Assembly (NCBI RefSeq): GCF_050433385.1
Contig: NZ_JBNPXI010000020.1
Location: 29,715 to 93,714 of the forward strand
Source: Brassicibacter mesophilus
GTDB taxonomy: Bacteria > Bacillota > Clostridia > Tissierellales > Proteiniboraceae
Direction: 5' to 3'
Length of the DNA: 64,000 nucleotides
The notes below the pieces were generated by a model, which had not been told where the DNA came from, ran no database searches, and saw nothing but the letters and a program-made list of their open reading frames with translations. Made by a program: the position numbers and the translations under genes. Positions within the stretch are counted from its first letter, which is position 1; the number at the start of each line of letters is the position of its first letter. Shown here piece by piece: positions 1-9,393 of the stretch.

Positions 1-39
1 CTTAAAAAATTTATTCAGGAGCTGGTCACCTTTTTAATT

Positions 40-66
40 GGATGTTACTAAGCGTAACATCCTTTA
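40..66. terminator. hairpin downstream of the two-component operon
   Basis: A perfect 9-bp inverted repeat (GGATGTTAC / GTAACATCC, 5-nt loop) lies just beyond the stop of the leftward histidine kinase gene. The T-run is short (TTT) and lies on the + side, so it may end rightward transcription from outside the window as well as the leftward operon. The structure is seen; the function is inferred. Confidence 0.4.
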
Positions 67-97
67 GTATGTTAATCAATTAGAAAATAATATAATA

Positions 98-1198
98 TCA
101 ACCCTTGTCAAGGGTACTTAATCTTACCTCAAATACAGTCTTTCCATTTTTGCTGAATGCATTGACCTTACCTTTATGTATTTCTACAATACTTTTTGCA
201 ATTGCAAGGCCAAGGCCTGTACCACCGTCTTGCCTCGACCTAGATTTTTCAACACGGTATAATCTTTCGAAAATGTGAGGTAAGTCGTTTTCAGGTATAT
301 TTTCACCATAATTAGTTATTTTCACAACTACTTCATTTGATTCCTCTAACAGTTCTATATCTATATATTTTTCCTCTTTTCCATAGTTAATAGCATTACT
401 TATCAGATTATCAAATAACCTCGCAAGTAAAATAGGATCAGCCAATAACATAACTTTAACTTTGTGTGAGAGAATCCTGTACTCCATTCCATTCGCGTTT
501 AATACAGGCATAAAACCAATAACTACTTGCTCTAGTAATTCTTGTAGATTTACTTCTGATCTGTTTACAGAAACTTCTTTGCTGCTTAACTTTGAATACT
601 CAAATAAGTCGTCAATTAGTTTCTTTAGGTGTATGCATTTTTCTTGAATAATATTTGAGTACTGATGTAATTTTATATCATCTGAGTATTTTTGTTTAGA
701 TATCAGTTCTACATAACCTAGTATAGATGTCAAGGGTGTCCTCAAATCATGAGAGACGTTTGTTATTAATTCGTTTTTTGACCGCTCCCAGTTTCGTTCT
801 TCTTCTAAAAGAGAAGTAAGTTTAAGTGTCATACTATTTATGACTTGTGCTAATTCACCTAATTCATCGGTGGTTCTTACTGGAATTTTTGTATCTAAGC
901 TACCGTTAGATATTCTTTGGAGAGCTTTTGTTATTTCCTCAAGGTATCTGGTGCTTTTCTGAGTTAATAAGAGAAAAAATATACTCATAAGTAAAAAGAA
1001 AAAAAGTATAATTAATAATAATAGAACTGGAATAGCGATAACGTGGGAATCTAACCATCCAAGCAAGTCATAAATTCTTTCATGAAAGACAATTGCACAT
1101 ATAACGGACAGTATCAAACTGCATATTCCAGATAATACAGCACTTAAAAAATAAGTAAGAATAATCTTATATCTGATTTTCATATAATTAGTTTTCAA
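98..1198 (-). CDS. sensor histidine kinase, VanS/PhoR-like
   Basis: This is a membrane sensor kinase of 366 residues that autophosphorylates on His and passes the phosphate to the response regulator encoded just upstream. Two membrane segments (about 11-38 and 55-79) bracket a very short outside loop. They are followed by a HAMP linker (about 80-131), the dimerisation box NVSHDLRTPLTS with phospho-acceptor His150, an N box (LFDNLISNAINYG, about 264-276) and the ATP lid GGTGLGLAIAKS near 328. The tiny sensor loop suggests the signal is read within the membrane, as in envelope-stress kinases. The gene overlaps the regulator gene by 11 bp, so the two are translationally coupled. The ligand cannot be told from sequence. 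Confidence 0.93.
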   Translation of the reverse strand: MKTNYMKIRYKIILTYFLSAVLSGICSLILSVICAIVFHERIYDLLGWLDSHVIAIPVLLLLIILFFFLLMSIFFLLLTQKSTRYLEEITKALQRISNGSLDTKIPVRTTDELGELAQVINSMTLKLTSLLEEERNWERSKNELITNVSHDLRTPLTSILGYVELISKQKYSDDIKLHQYSNIIQEKCIHLKKLIDDLFEYSKLSSKEVSVNRSEVNLQELLEQVVIGFMPVLNANGMEYRILSHKVKVMLLADPILLARLFDNLISNAINYGKEEKYIDIELLEESNEVVVKITNYGENIPENDLPHIFERLYRVEKSRSRQDGGTGLGLAIAKSIVEIHKGKVNAFSKNGKTVFEVRLSTLDKG

Positions 1199-1889
1199 TT
1201 TTATACCCTACTCCCCATACAGTTTCAATTAATTTAGGCTCTTTAGGATTAACTTCAATTTTCTCTCTGAGCCTCCATATATGTACCATAACAGTATTAT
1301 TGGATTTATAATATTTTTCCTGCCATACCCTTTCGAATATTTCTTCTGAACTGAAAACCCTCCCCGTATTACTTGCAAGAAGGAGCAATATTTCATATTC
1401 CGTAGGAGTAAGGCTTATTTCTTTATCAAAAAGATAAACTGAGTGATTCTGTTTATTTATTGTTAATCCTTTAATTTCAATAATACTATCAATGTGATTG
1501 GTTACTTGAGATTTAGTTAAGGTTATATAGCGTCTTAGCTGAGATTTTACTCTGGCAACTAGCTCCATGGGATTGAAAGGCTTCACCATGTAATCATCAG
1601 CACCTATTCCTAGACCTAATATTTTATCCATATCTTGAGATTTAGCACTAAGCATTATTATAGGTATATCTAATTTTTTTCTTACTTTTCTGCAGATTTC
1701 ATGACCATCAATTCCAGGCAGCATAATGTCTAACACAATTAGATGAATTTTATGCTTCGTTAGTAGTTCTAAGCCATCATTTCCATTATAAGCTTTATAC
1801 ACGCAGTATGCTTCATTAACAAGGAAAGTCTCAATTAAATCAGCTATCTCTTTGTCATCTTCAATTATTAAAATATTATAATTATTCAT
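1188..1889 (-). CDS. OmpR-family response regulator, VanR-like
   Basis: A 233-residue DNA-binding response regulator. The receiver domain (1-120) carries the acidic pair IEDD near residue 10, phospho-acceptor Asp54 in VLDIMLPG and the conserved Lys in MVKPF. The C-terminal winged helix (about 135-230) has the typical TPTEYEILLLLASNTGRVFS and VWGVGYKIE segments. It is the first gene of a leftward operon with the kinase. A membrane-anchored hydrolase gene is divergent at 2050 and is a possible target. Family assignment is firm; the regulon is unknown. Confidence 0.95.
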   Translation of the reverse strand: MNNYNILIIEDDKEIADLIETFLVNEAYCVYKAYNGNDGLELLTKHKIHLIVLDIMLPGIDGHEICRKVRKKLDIPIIMLSAKSQDMDKILGLGIGADDYMVKPFNPMELVARVKSQLRRYITLTKSQVTNHIDSIIEIKGLTINKQNHSVYLFDKEISLTPTEYEILLLLASNTGRVFSSEEIFERVWQEKYYKSNNTVMVHIWRLREKIEVNPKEPKLIETVWGVGYKIEN

Positions 1890-2049
1890 TGTACTCCACC
1901 CTTAAATAAATTCACAAAAACATAGTTTGATTATATCATTTGTAAATAAAATGTGTAATAGCTGTAAAGAAATCTTAAGAAATTATATAAAAAATCGTGA
2001 GATTTCATCTTTATACTAATACTTGAACATATAGTAAGGAGTTGACATT

Positions 2050-3090
2050 ATGAAAAAAAATGGAACTAAAAAAAATAACTTAAGCATTAAGAGGAGAGTA
2101 TTAAAATGGATAAAAAAATTTTTTATCATAGGAATGGTAGGCATAAGTTTAATAGTCACAGTAGGAATTATTTATGAAAAATCTGCTGAATATATTGATA
2201 ATAGAAAATATACTCCACCAGGGCAAATAATTAATATAGATGGACATGATATGCATATCTATTCAAAAGGGGAAGGGAAAGCTACTGTAGTTTTTGCATC
2301 TGGTTGGGGCATTCCATGTCCTTATGTCGAATATTATCCCTTATATAACGAAATATCCAAACAAACAAGGATAGCAGTATACGATAGACCTGGATACGGA
2401 TGGAGTAGTATTTCTAAAACGCCTAGAGATATTGATACAATAACCGAAGAAGTACATGAATTACTTGAGAAATCAGGTGCAAAACCTCCTTATATTCTTG
2501 TAGGACATTCCTTGGCTTCTCTTGAAGTATTAAGGTTTGCGCAATTGTACAAGGATGAAGTGAAAGGGATTGTTTTAATAGATGCTGGGAACCCTGAATA
2601 TTATGCCCAGAAAACATTTGATGAAGATGCAGCTTCAACATTGTCATTAAAATCATTCTTGAATAAAATAGGTGTAATTCGACTTTTGTTCAATAATTCC
2701 CCCAATTTCGTGGATACAGTATATGCTCCCAGAAATAATTTTTCTCTTGTACCTGAAGGTTTAAAAGAAATTGATAAGGCAATGTATATAAGAAACATGG
2801 TAAATAAGAACAAACATGATGAAGAAAATAATATACAAATTAATGCCTCAAAAGTTGTGGAATTCTCTAAAATAGGTGATATTCCTCTTATAATACTTAC
2901 TTCTGAGAGTGAAGCTAACGAACTGGAATGGAATAATAGTCAGGAAGCATTAAAAAATTGGTCTACGAAGAGTCAACAAAGGATTATTAAAGGATCAAAT
3001 CATAACATGCATCAGTACGTGCCTGATATTATTAATAAGGAAATTCTTAACATTTTAAATAACATAGAAATGAAAATAATAAAACCTTGA
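2050..3090 (+). CDS. membrane-anchored alpha/beta hydrolase
   Basis: A 346-residue alpha/beta-hydrolase-fold protein. A basic N-terminus and one membrane segment (about 22-42) place the catalytic domain outside the cell. The oxyanion region ASGWGIPCPY (about 83-92) and the nucleophile elbow GHSLAS with Ser154 are clear, and the catalytic His is probably in GSNHNMH near the C-terminus. Esterase, lipase or peptidase activity is possible and the substrate cannot be predicted. It is transcribed away from the two-component pair, and a GGAG site lies before the ATG. Its TGA lies inside the left arm of a hairpin shared with the convergent gene. Confidence 0.85.
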   Translation: MKKNGTKKNNLSIKRRVLKWIKKFFIIGMVGISLIVTVGIIYEKSAEYIDNRKYTPPGQIINIDGHDMHIYSKGEGKATVVFASGWGIPCPYVEYYPLYNEISKQTRIAVYDRPGYGWSSISKTPRDIDTITEEVHELLEKSGAKPPYILVGHSLASLEVLRFAQLYKDEVKGIVLIDAGNPEYYAQKTFDEDAASTLSLKSFLNKIGVIRLLFNNSPNFVDTVYAPRNNFSLVPEGLKEIDKAMYIRNMVNKNKHDEENNIQINASKVVEFSKIGDIPLIILTSESEANELEWNNSQEALKNWSTKSQQRIIKGSNHNMHQYVPDIINKEILNILNNIEMKIIKP

Positions 3091-3109
3091 TTTAATAAAT
3101 CAAGGTTTT
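3081..3109. terminator. bidirectional terminator overlapping two stop codons
   Basis: A perfect 13-bp inverted repeat (AAAACCTTGATTT / AAATCAAGGTTTT) with a 3-nt loop separates the convergent hydrolase and GLUG-protein genes. The A-rich and T-rich ends make it usable from both sides. The hydrolase stop lies in the left arm, and the other gene's stop touches the right arm. Confidence 0.85.
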
Positions 3110-6100
3110 ATCCCAAGCTTTTAGAGGTAGTATTCTTTTTCTTAGAAATTAATAAAATGGTGATTGCAATTATCATGAGACTTAAAATATAATATGCAAT
3201 TTTACTATTTGTCTTTTCTACAACTGCTAAATTAAAGCTTGTTAGATCCGATTCAAACAATAAATATTTACCATCTACTGTTGTTTTCAGCTCTTTCCAC
3301 TCATTATCTTTTTTTTGGTATAGTATAACATTTTTATTTGATTCTGGTCTTAAATATCTAAAAGTTAAAGGTTTGTCTAATGTTGCATTCAACTGTATTG
3401 ACCATTCTTCAATTACGGAAATATTATTAATTGTAAGATTCGAAGAATTAATCTCATTCATATCTAATGTATCACTAGGTTTAAAAGATCCCTCTACTAA
3501 TAACTTCGGATGAGATTTATTATTATCTGACGATAGTACTTGAATCAAAGGCATATAAATTGCTTCAAGTTTTTTTGAGAAGAATAATTTATCATAATTG
3601 TAAGGTGGCCAACTACCATAGTACCCCTTCTTTTGAGGAATATCTGGTAACTTTCCTAAATCAAGTGAGTCGCCATATTGAAATGGTATTATATCTATAA
3701 TATCACCATCAACAACAAAAGTTAATTGAAATGACTTAAATGATTCTGGCAAACCCTCATGTAAGATAAAATTATCATAAGATTGAGGGGTAGCTTTATT
3801 ACCATAACTAATTCCGTCTACACCTTCCCATTTGCCCCTGACAAAGTAATTGTTTTTAAACTCTCCCGCAATATCACCTGCTATGGCACCTGTAAATTCA
3901 TTAGATTTATTTATTTGTATCAATGCGAAGGAATCGAAAACATCAGTGGCAAATCCAGCGATTCCACCAACATAGTTTCTACCTGAAATTTCACTCAAAG
4001 AATAGCATTTTCTAATTATGCTATTTGAAGAACCAACTATTCCTCCAATATAATCTCCATATAGACTCTCTATAGAGCCGTAGTTTTCGCTTTTGTTAAT
4101 TAAACCTACATCCATTTTTCCTACAATACCACCTACGTAATCCTTTTTAGCTTGAATACTTCCTTTATTGCTTGATGATATTAAAAGAGCTCTTGTTTGG
4201 TATTTAAAATTGAATGACTTATTTCCCTTGTTTACTATATCGTCTTCTGGGTCAAAATCATACTCTATGGACATTGAACCTGCAATACCACCTACATTTA
4301 CATCACCAAAAATAGAACCTTCATTATAGCAATCTCTGATGAGGCCATTCTCAATAGTTGATTCTTCCTGTAAGCTTTGATCTGAAATATCTTCAAATAA
4401 ATCTTTATGTTCAAAGGATAATGAATTTAAGCCTTCCCTTATAATCTCAACAATGACCTCAAATTGTTTATTAATTGCTCTAGAATTATTGTAGAAAGAT
4501 TCAGACGCATTCTTTGTGTCCTTATTGAGCAAAGATAGCTCATTTGAAATCTTATTCATTTCTTTAAATAAAGAATCACTACTTTCAGTTACATAACTAC
4601 TTAAATTAGGTAGTTGTAATTTTTTTTGTCCATTAAGCTCTTTGAGAATTAGTTCCACATCACTTAAGCCATTTGAAAAAGCATCTAAAGCATCTGAAAA
4701 ATACCCCATACCTTTTGAAATATCTTTCATAGCAGCTGTTGCGGCTGATGATGCTGAGTCCAGATCTTTTATAGAGGATTGTATATCTTCAGAAGTATCA
4801 CTGACGTAATCAGAGAAAACTTTCAAATCATTTATGGCATCATTTATCTCAGTGATAGCTTCTCTTATTAGAGCTTGATCTTTTCCAAGCTCTTCTACAA
4901 GTATAGGTAATGCATGCCTTATCTTAGGTATTGCAGAATTGATATGTTTTGACATAATTTGAAGTTCATCTCGTAATTCTTTACTGATGGTATCCCAATC
5001 GATATTTGCAGGATCATCCACATTCTCTAATGCTGCAGCAATCTTCTCAAGAGCTTCAATACCAGCATCCATTGCTAATTGAAGATCTAATAATGCACTA
5101 TCTAGTTCATTCAACGCTTTATCAACTTCTTCTGAATTTTCAGCAGCTTTTTCAATAAGCTTCATTGCTTTTGAAATTTTATTAAAAGCAAGATTGGCAT
5201 TTTTTGATGCTTTATCTAAATCTTCAAAAGCATCATCTAAGTCTTTGATACTATTATTTATGGAAGCTGAAGATTTGGATAATTTTTGAAAACCTTTTTC
5301 TAATTTATCAAAACCACTTTTCATTTTGTCAGATCCTTTTATAAAGCTATCGAGAACAGGTTCTAATTGAATCATAACATTACGCATTCTATTAATACCA
5401 GTATTTATTGTGTCTGTTGATGTGTCAACATAGTCAGTGGTACTGTCCGTCAAGTTTTGCATTTCATTAGAGGCAGAAGCTGTGAGTTCATTTAAACTCT
5501 CTAATCTATCATGAACAACTTCTGAAGATTGATCTCCTTCATTAACTGCTTTTTCTATTAAATCATGTAAAACAACTAGCTCTTTATCAATTTGCCCTAG
5601 AGTATCTTCTGAAAACAAAAGACGAATAAAGGGTTCCGCCTGTCCAACAACACCCCCAACATCTTTTCGGCCATTTACTATACCATAGTTTTTACAGTTC
5701 AATATATAGCCTGATTGCCTACCTGCTATACCACCAATATTATACCCAACATGTTGGTAACCGATGGTCCCATGATTTTGACTAGATTCTATGATGCCTT
5801 GATTGTGCCCTACAATGCCACCAGTGTCTGTTTGAGTATTAATATTTTCTGTTGAGTTTAATTGACTCATATCAAGATCTTTCAAATTATTAAATGCTAT
5901 ATCATTATTTGGAATTGCACTATCTGTCGTATTGACTTTACTGTTATTGAAACATTTTGCTACATAACCTAAATTTAGCCCGACAATTCCTCCTGTATAA
6001 TGTTCACCAATGATTGAACCAGTGGATTGACAGTCCTTAATAATACCTGTTTTATCATTATAACCAACTATGCTACCGATACTTGTAGTTCCGTTTACTT

Positions 6101-6554
6101 TACCCTTAAAAGAACAATTGAAAATTAGTCCTTTATTAGTACCAACGATGCCACCTACTTCACTTTTAGATCCGCTAGGCTTAACAATACCTTCTACATG
6201 AAGATTTTTTATAACGCCTTCTTCTTGTAAATAACGAAACAAACCTTGAACAGAACCAGCACCGTAAACTTTTAAACCACTTATGGTATGATGATCACCA
6301 TCAAAGATACCAGAAAAACTTGGGATTGGGCTGAAATCTTTACCAGACAAGTCTATGTCATTAGCTAATTTCACTATCTTTTTTTGAGAATATGTGTCCA
6401 AAGTACACTTCTTAGAAAACTTAATTAAGTCTTCTGCTGTATAAATATATATAGTATTAGAAGTGGCCTCTGCAAATGCATTATAAGATAACAGTTGAGA
6501 TGATAGAATAAGGATTATGAGTACAACAGATAGATATCTATTGAAATTTTTCAT
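3108..6554 (-). CDS. large exported GLUG-repeat protein with central coiled coil
   Basis: An 1148-residue surface protein. It has a signal peptide (about 1-29, ending AFA), then GLUG-type repeats (about 125-310, recurring GGIVG, GGIAG and NYG units), a long heptad-rich helical region (about 311-740, many SxxDLxxA units), a second GLUG block (about 740-910), a beta-rich domain and a C-terminal membrane helix (about 1118-1136) with a basic tail. GLUG repeats are known from adhesins and IgA-protease-like surface proteins, and heptad regions of this kind occur in YhgE/Pip-type envelope proteins. Its ATG overlaps the stop of the upstream MMPL exporter gene (ATGA), so the two are coupled and probably work together. 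The exact function is unknown. Confidence 0.8.
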   Translation of the reverse strand: MKNFNRYLSVVLIILILSSQLLSYNAFAEATSNTIYIYTAEDLIKFSKKCTLDTYSQKKIVKLANDIDLSGKDFSPIPSFSGIFDGDHHTISGLKVYGAGSVQGLFRYLQEEGVIKNLHVEGIVKPSGSKSEVGGIVGTNKGLIFNCSFKGKVNGTTSIGSIVGYNDKTGIIKDCQSTGSIIGEHYTGGIVGLNLGYVAKCFNNSKVNTTDSAIPNNDIAFNNLKDLDMSQLNSTENINTQTDTGGIVGHNQGIIESSQNHGTIGYQHVGYNIGGIAGRQSGYILNCKNYGIVNGRKDVGGVVGQAEPFIRLLFSEDTLGQIDKELVVLHDLIEKAVNEGDQSSEVVHDRLESLNELTASASNEMQNLTDSTTDYVDTSTDTINTGINRMRNVMIQLEPVLDSFIKGSDKMKSGFDKLEKGFQKLSKSSASINNSIKDLDDAFEDLDKASKNANLAFNKISKAMKLIEKAAENSEEVDKALNELDSALLDLQLAMDAGIEALEKIAAALENVDDPANIDWDTISKELRDELQIMSKHINSAIPKIRHALPILVEELGKDQALIREAITEINDAINDLKVFSDYVSDTSEDIQSSIKDLDSASSAATAAMKDISKGMGYFSDALDAFSNGLSDVELILKELNGQKKLQLPNLSSYVTESSDSLFKEMNKISNELSLLNKDTKNASESFYNNSRAINKQFEVIVEIIREGLNSLSFEHKDLFEDISDQSLQEESTIENGLIRDCYNEGSIFGDVNVGGIAGSMSIEYDFDPEDDIVNKGNKSFNFKYQTRALLISSSNKGSIQAKKDYVGGIVGKMDVGLINKSENYGSIESLYGDYIGGIVGSSNSIIRKCYSLSEISGRNYVGGIAGFATDVFDSFALIQINKSNEFTGAIAGDIAGEFKNNYFVRGKWEGVDGISYGNKATPQSYDNFILHEGLPESFKSFQLTFVVDGDIIDIIPFQYGDSLDLGKLPDIPQKKGYYGSWPPYNYDKLFFSKKLEAIYMPLIQVLSSDNNKSHPKLLVEGSFKPSDTLDMNEINSSNLTINNISVIEEWSIQLNATLDKPLTFRYLRPESNKNVILYQKKDNEWKELKTTVDGKYLLFESDLTSFNLAVVEKTNSKIAYYILSLMIIAITILLISKKKNTTSKSLG

Positions 6555-8998
6555 TCTTCAACCTCCTTTGTTGTCAAAAGCTGGTCCTCGAGTGAAGCTC
6601 CTCCGACTTCAACGATTCCTGTAACTTCACCTTTGATGGTACCTTTAATTTCAGCATCAATATAACCTGAAACATAGCCTTGCAATCGACCACTAATTCG
6701 CAAGTTACCTCTATGTGTTGTTATCAGCCCTGGTCTTTTTAAGACAAATGCTGTCTTTTCAATTATCTTATCACCAAACAAAAGTGTCTGAGGTAGAACT
6801 CCCATAACTAAAACAAGAGAAATAACTGTGCCCCTGCCTAAACAGGTACCAATAGAAGCAATGGCATAGTCAGAAGCTAAACGTCCAATTAATATGCCAG
6901 CTGATGACAAAATGGTACCTGAAGTAATGATAGTTGGAAAAGCTTGGTTCAAAGATTTTATCATAGCTTCATGTATTGGCATCCATTTCTTTAGTTCCAT
7001 ATAACGACTAGTAATTACGATGGCGTAATCTATAGTTGCACCCATTTGAATCGATGTTACAACCAAGTAACTCATAAAGAAAATATTGGTGTTTTCAACA
7101 GCTGGAAACGAGAAATTAATCCAAATACTACCTTGTATAGTTAAAACCAATAGAACTGGTAGTCCTGCTGATTTAAATGTAAACAATAAAATAATCATAA
7201 CAAATAAAGCAGATAAAACACTAATGATAATATTATCTTTTGAGAAAAAGACTCCTAAGTCATTATTACTTGTAGTAGCTCCAGCAAAATAAACCTCGTC
7301 ATAGTATTGATAGGCTATGTTATGGAATTTATCTAACCATTCAAAAGCTTCTTCACCTTCTTCAGGCATATTTAAATTGAGTAATAATCTAGAATAATTT
7401 TTACCTTGTAATTGAGCTTTTCCTTCACTTAACATCTCATACAACTCATCTATTTCAGTTTCTAACTCATGATCTAGTGTAAAATATCCAGCTTCTTTTT
7501 GATTGTACAAAAATATAAAAATATCTATTAACGGTACATCATATTCATCTAGACCATTAACTAACTTACTATATGTACCTTGCTCAACAGCATAGGCTCT
7601 ATAAAGTAAATTAGATATTTCAATGTCTATGTCAGTCAATTCGGCAAATTGTCTTGGATTTAATTTATCAGTAACATAATGTCTGTCATTTACTTTTGAG
7701 TTTGCAAGGCCAATGGCTGTTTCTGTTACCTTTAATTCTTCAAAAGCTTTTAATAGCTTTCCTTCACTCTCATAATCGCCAGCTGGTACAATAACAGCAA
7801 GTAAATTATCGCTTCCAAAGGTATCTTTTATCTTTTTATTAGCAATTTGGGTTTCATTTTTTTTAACTGTCGTTAGCGTACTATAACCATAAACATAGTT
7901 TGTTTGATTTGAAAAATAGAATGATCCTATGACTAAAATAACAAATAATGGGGGAATAACATATCTTGTCTTGACTACAAGATTACCCCATTTCGTTATT
8001 TTAGGTACAAAGTTTTTGTGAACAGTTTTATCCATTGCATTACTAAACACCATTAAAAGTCCTGGCATTAAGGTAAACACAACTAACAAGCTAAATAACA
8101 AAGCCTTGATTAAGACCAGTCCCATATCAAAACCGAGTCTAAACTGCATGAACATCAATGCCATTAATCCAGATACTGTCGTCAAGCTACTTGATGAAAT
8201 CTCTGGTATAGCTTTGCTTAAAGCTTTAATTGCTGCCTCTCTTGCTGGAAGATGTTCTCTTTCTTCGGTAAATCTATGACACAGAATAATCGCATAGTCG
8301 ATGGCCAATGCAAGTTGTAAAACAACGGCTATTGAGTTAGATATAAAAGAAATCTCACCATATAAAAAATGAGTTCCCATATTCAGAATAGCTGCAACTC
8401 CAAAAGTGAGTACTAAAACAGGTATTTCCATATAAGTTTTTGAAGTGAACAATAAAACACCTAAGATAATAAATACTGAAATAATTAGTACCACTTTTAT
8501 TTCTGACTCTAGTGAAGCTACAGAATCTTCTGTAATTGTACTTGATATATAATGATCGTAATCATCCAAGTAAGTAAGAACATCTTTCATGGCATTTTGG
8601 GTTATTTCATCTTTATCCTCGCCTTCAAATGTAATCAGAAAAAGTGCTGAAGCTGATTTAAAATGATCAGCACTTTCATCAAATTGAATATTAGAGATGC
8701 CTTCTATGGCCTCTAAATCTTTTTTTATTGCTAACGCGTGCTCATAGGTAATATTTGATATCATAACCTTTGCAGTCCCATAGGTTATAAATTCTTCTTC
8801 CATTATGATCAGACCTTGTCTTGTCTCGGTAGTTTCAGGTAAATAGGATGTAATATCATTATTAACAACTACCCACGATCTTGAAAAAAAACAAAAAATA
8901 ACTAGTAATGTGTAAATAAGAAAAAAAGCATTTCTTTTATCAACAATTTGAGTTGAAATCTTTTCTATGAGTGATAATTTGTTTTCATTATTGTCCAT
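6551..8998 (-). CDS. MMPL/RND-family exporter
   Basis: An 815-residue transporter of the hydrophobe/amphiphile RND superfamily (MMPL type), with about 12 membrane segments in two repeats and two large outside loops (about 45-165 and 365-565). Each half has the conserved segment around IDYAIIL (first half) and IDYAIVI (second half), which is the probable proton-relay region. MMPL proteins export lipids, peptides or drugs. An odd feature is the C-terminal tail after residue 755, with a run of short G-rich beta units (RISGRLQGYVSGYIDAEIKG and onward) that is not part of the usual MMPL fold. It is the first gene of an operon with the GLUG protein and is divergent from a TetR gene, which probably represses it. 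Confidence 0.92.
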   Translation of the reverse strand: MDNNENKLSLIEKISTQIVDKRNAFFLIYTLLVIFCFFSRSWVVVNNDITSYLPETTETRQGLIIMEEEFITYGTAKVMISNITYEHALAIKKDLEAIEGISNIQFDESADHFKSASALFLITFEGEDKDEITQNAMKDVLTYLDDYDHYISSTITEDSVASLESEIKVVLIISVFIILGVLLFTSKTYMEIPVLVLTFGVAAILNMGTHFLYGEISFISNSIAVVLQLALAIDYAIILCHRFTEEREHLPAREAAIKALSKAIPEISSSSLTTVSGLMALMFMQFRLGFDMGLVLIKALLFSLLVVFTLMPGLLMVFSNAMDKTVHKNFVPKITKWGNLVVKTRYVIPPLFVILVIGSFYFSNQTNYVYGYSTLTTVKKNETQIANKKIKDTFGSDNLLAVIVPAGDYESEGKLLKAFEELKVTETAIGLANSKVNDRHYVTDKLNPRQFAELTDIDIEISNLLYRAYAVEQGTYSKLVNGLDEYDVPLIDIFIFLYNQKEAGYFTLDHELETEIDELYEMLSEGKAQLQGKNYSRLLLNLNMPEEGEEAFEWLDKFHNIAYQYYDEVYFAGATTSNNDLGVFFSKDNIIISVLSALFVMIILLFTFKSAGLPVLLVLTIQGSIWINFSFPAVENTNIFFMSYLVVTSIQMGATIDYAIVITSRYMELKKWMPIHEAMIKSLNQAFPTIITSGTILSSAGILIGRLASDYAIASIGTCLGRGTVISLVLVMGVLPQTLLFGDKIIEKTAFVLKRPGLITTHRGNLRISGRLQGYVSGYIDAEIKGTIKGEVTGIVEVGGASLEDQLLTTKEVEE

Positions 8999-9048
8999 AG
9001 TTAACCCTCACTATCATTAATTCAAAATAAATGTACAAAAAATTATAA

Positions 9049-9075
9049 GACTATTTTTAAAACTTTACTATAGTC
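9049..9075. promoter_or_regulatory. possible operator upstream of the exporter operon
   Basis: An inverted repeat GACTAT / ATAGTC with 15 nt between arms lies about 50-75 bp upstream of the leftward MMPL start. On the minus strand it surrounds a TATAAT-like box. It is a weak candidate for regulator binding. The rest of 9001-9300 shows nothing else convincing. Confidence 0.3.
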
Positions 9076-9322
9076 ACTTTTAACGATATGTATAAAAACT
9101 AGACAATTATTTAAAAGTGTCTTAAAATTACATTGGATAGGCTACATTTGACCGGATTGATTTCTTTATGCTAAGTAAAATGAAATTAATAAACTAAATG
9201 GAACTATATTTGCTTAATACTTAAACTTTACAACAGAGAAATCACTGGTAAAATAATATTATAATACATTCTTCTTTAGATATATATCACTATACTTTAC
9301 AAAAAATTACACATTGGATAAG

Positions 9323-9367
9323 TTGGCTGGCGTAGTACTGACAATATATAATTATACTCAGTATAAT
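9323..9367 (+). promoter_or_regulatory. promoter and palindromic operator of the TetR gene
   Basis: A -35 box TTGGCT (9323) and a -10 box TATAAT (9347) are separated by 18 bp. A perfect 17-bp palindrome, ATTATACT-C-AGTATAAT (9351-9367), overlaps the -10 box and the start of transcription. This is the expected position for autorepression by a TetR dimer. Confidence 0.6.
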
Positions 9368-9393
9368 ATGAATAAATGAAGGAATGAGATTTT

